Assembly: GCA_019244295.1 (NCBI GenBank)
Contig: JAFASX010000122.1
Coordinates: forward strand, 1-59,415
Reading direction: 5' to 3'
Source of the DNA: Pseudonocardia sp.
GTDB taxonomy: Bacteria > Actinomycetota > Actinomycetes > Mycobacteriales > Pseudonocardiaceae
DNA length: 59,415 bases
Made by a program: the position numbers and the translations under genes. The notes under the pieces are model-generated. The model had not been told where the DNA came from, ran no database searches, and worked only from the letters and a program-made list of their open reading frames with translations. Below, one piece after another: positions 59,329-59,415 of the stretch. The number at the start of each line of letters is the position of its first letter. The first letter of the stretch is position 1.

Positions 59329-59415
59329 TCAACGTTCTTTCAGGTGACAGAGGTTTTTGAAAGCTCGGGTGCGCTCGGTGAGGGCGTCGTAGGTGCCGAC
59401 CACATAGGCCGCCCC
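59329..59415 (-). CDS. Partial CDS, C-terminal 28 residues
   Basis: Runs off the right edge. The end reads AYVVGTYDALTERTRAFKNL and closes with CHLKER. Too short to classify. It is upstream of the SRPBCC gene on the same strand and may form an operon with it. Confidence 0.55.
   Translation of the reverse strand, partial: GAAYVVGTYDALTERTRAFKNLCHLKER

Noticed and set aside
1..59415. CRISPR arrays, rRNA, tRNA genes, integrase/att sites
   Set aside because: No regularly spaced repeats, no rRNA-like sequence, no recognisable tRNA cloverleaf and no integrase gene were seen by eye. A tRNA scan would be needed to be certain.

Overview
The window is high-GC, gene-dense actinobacterial DNA. The right half contains the block thrS, HIT (Ap4A phosphorylase-like), pgsA, PIM acyltransferase, pimA, Nudix, pdxS. 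This is the order known from mycobacteria and relatives (Rv2614c to Rv2606c), so the host makes phosphatidylinositol mannosides. With the graspetide, PKS and GPP34 genes, a mycelial actinomycete of Pseudonocardiaceae type is the best guess; this is an inference and was not checked against any database.

Layout. 1-3900: edge of a GMC oxidoreductase, relics of a terpene cyclase and an SDR, an intact disulfide flavoenzyme, and a PucR regulator. 4286-12367: a tightly packed catabolic operon with CaiA-, CaiB- and CaiD-like enzymes, an L-carnitine-dehydrogenase-like enzyme, a YWTD beta-propeller, an NDH-2-type NADH dehydrogenase and a flavoenzyme without redox cysteines. The divergent PucR gene probably controls it. 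12813-15334: a graspetide (omega-ester RiPP) locus with precursor, ATP-grasp ligase and PIMT-like methyltransferase. 15350-17430: broken transposases (IS6 and IS982 types) and a regulator fragment. 17506-19740: a LysR gene, a coupled 33-residue ORF and a second PIMT-like methyltransferase. 19956-30439: a compact polyketide locus (SDR, O-methyltransferase, ligase-ACP-KS-AT-ACP-TE megasynthase, acyl-CoA-oxidase-like enzyme). 30440-31975: decayed APC permease and ArsR/phosphatase relics.

32141-36373 is the most interesting piece: a 58-residue peptide gene with an excellent ribosome binding site, followed by an unknown 230-residue protein, a DUF6895-type protein, a beta-lactamase-fold serine hydrolase and an MFS exporter. 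The genes overlap or nearly touch. It looks like an uncharacterised peptide-maturation and export cassette.

36508-38444 holds a DapA-like/LLM-flavoenzyme pair. It sits downstream of a truncated copy of the 5' end and leader of the flavoenzyme gene at 941-2416. 39447-42694 has an EF-G2-like GTPase and a lipoprotein propeller. 43316-50794 is the core operon. 51191-59415 has a class A PBP, a HicB-like small protein, galT-galK, GPP34, a membrane acyltransferase and an SRPBCC protein.

A recurring pattern is exact or near-exact short tandem duplication (10-17 bp units) right at translation starts or stop/start coupling junctions (12775, 19919, 28659, 46504, 55543). Larger copies of gene starts occur at 38517-39031.
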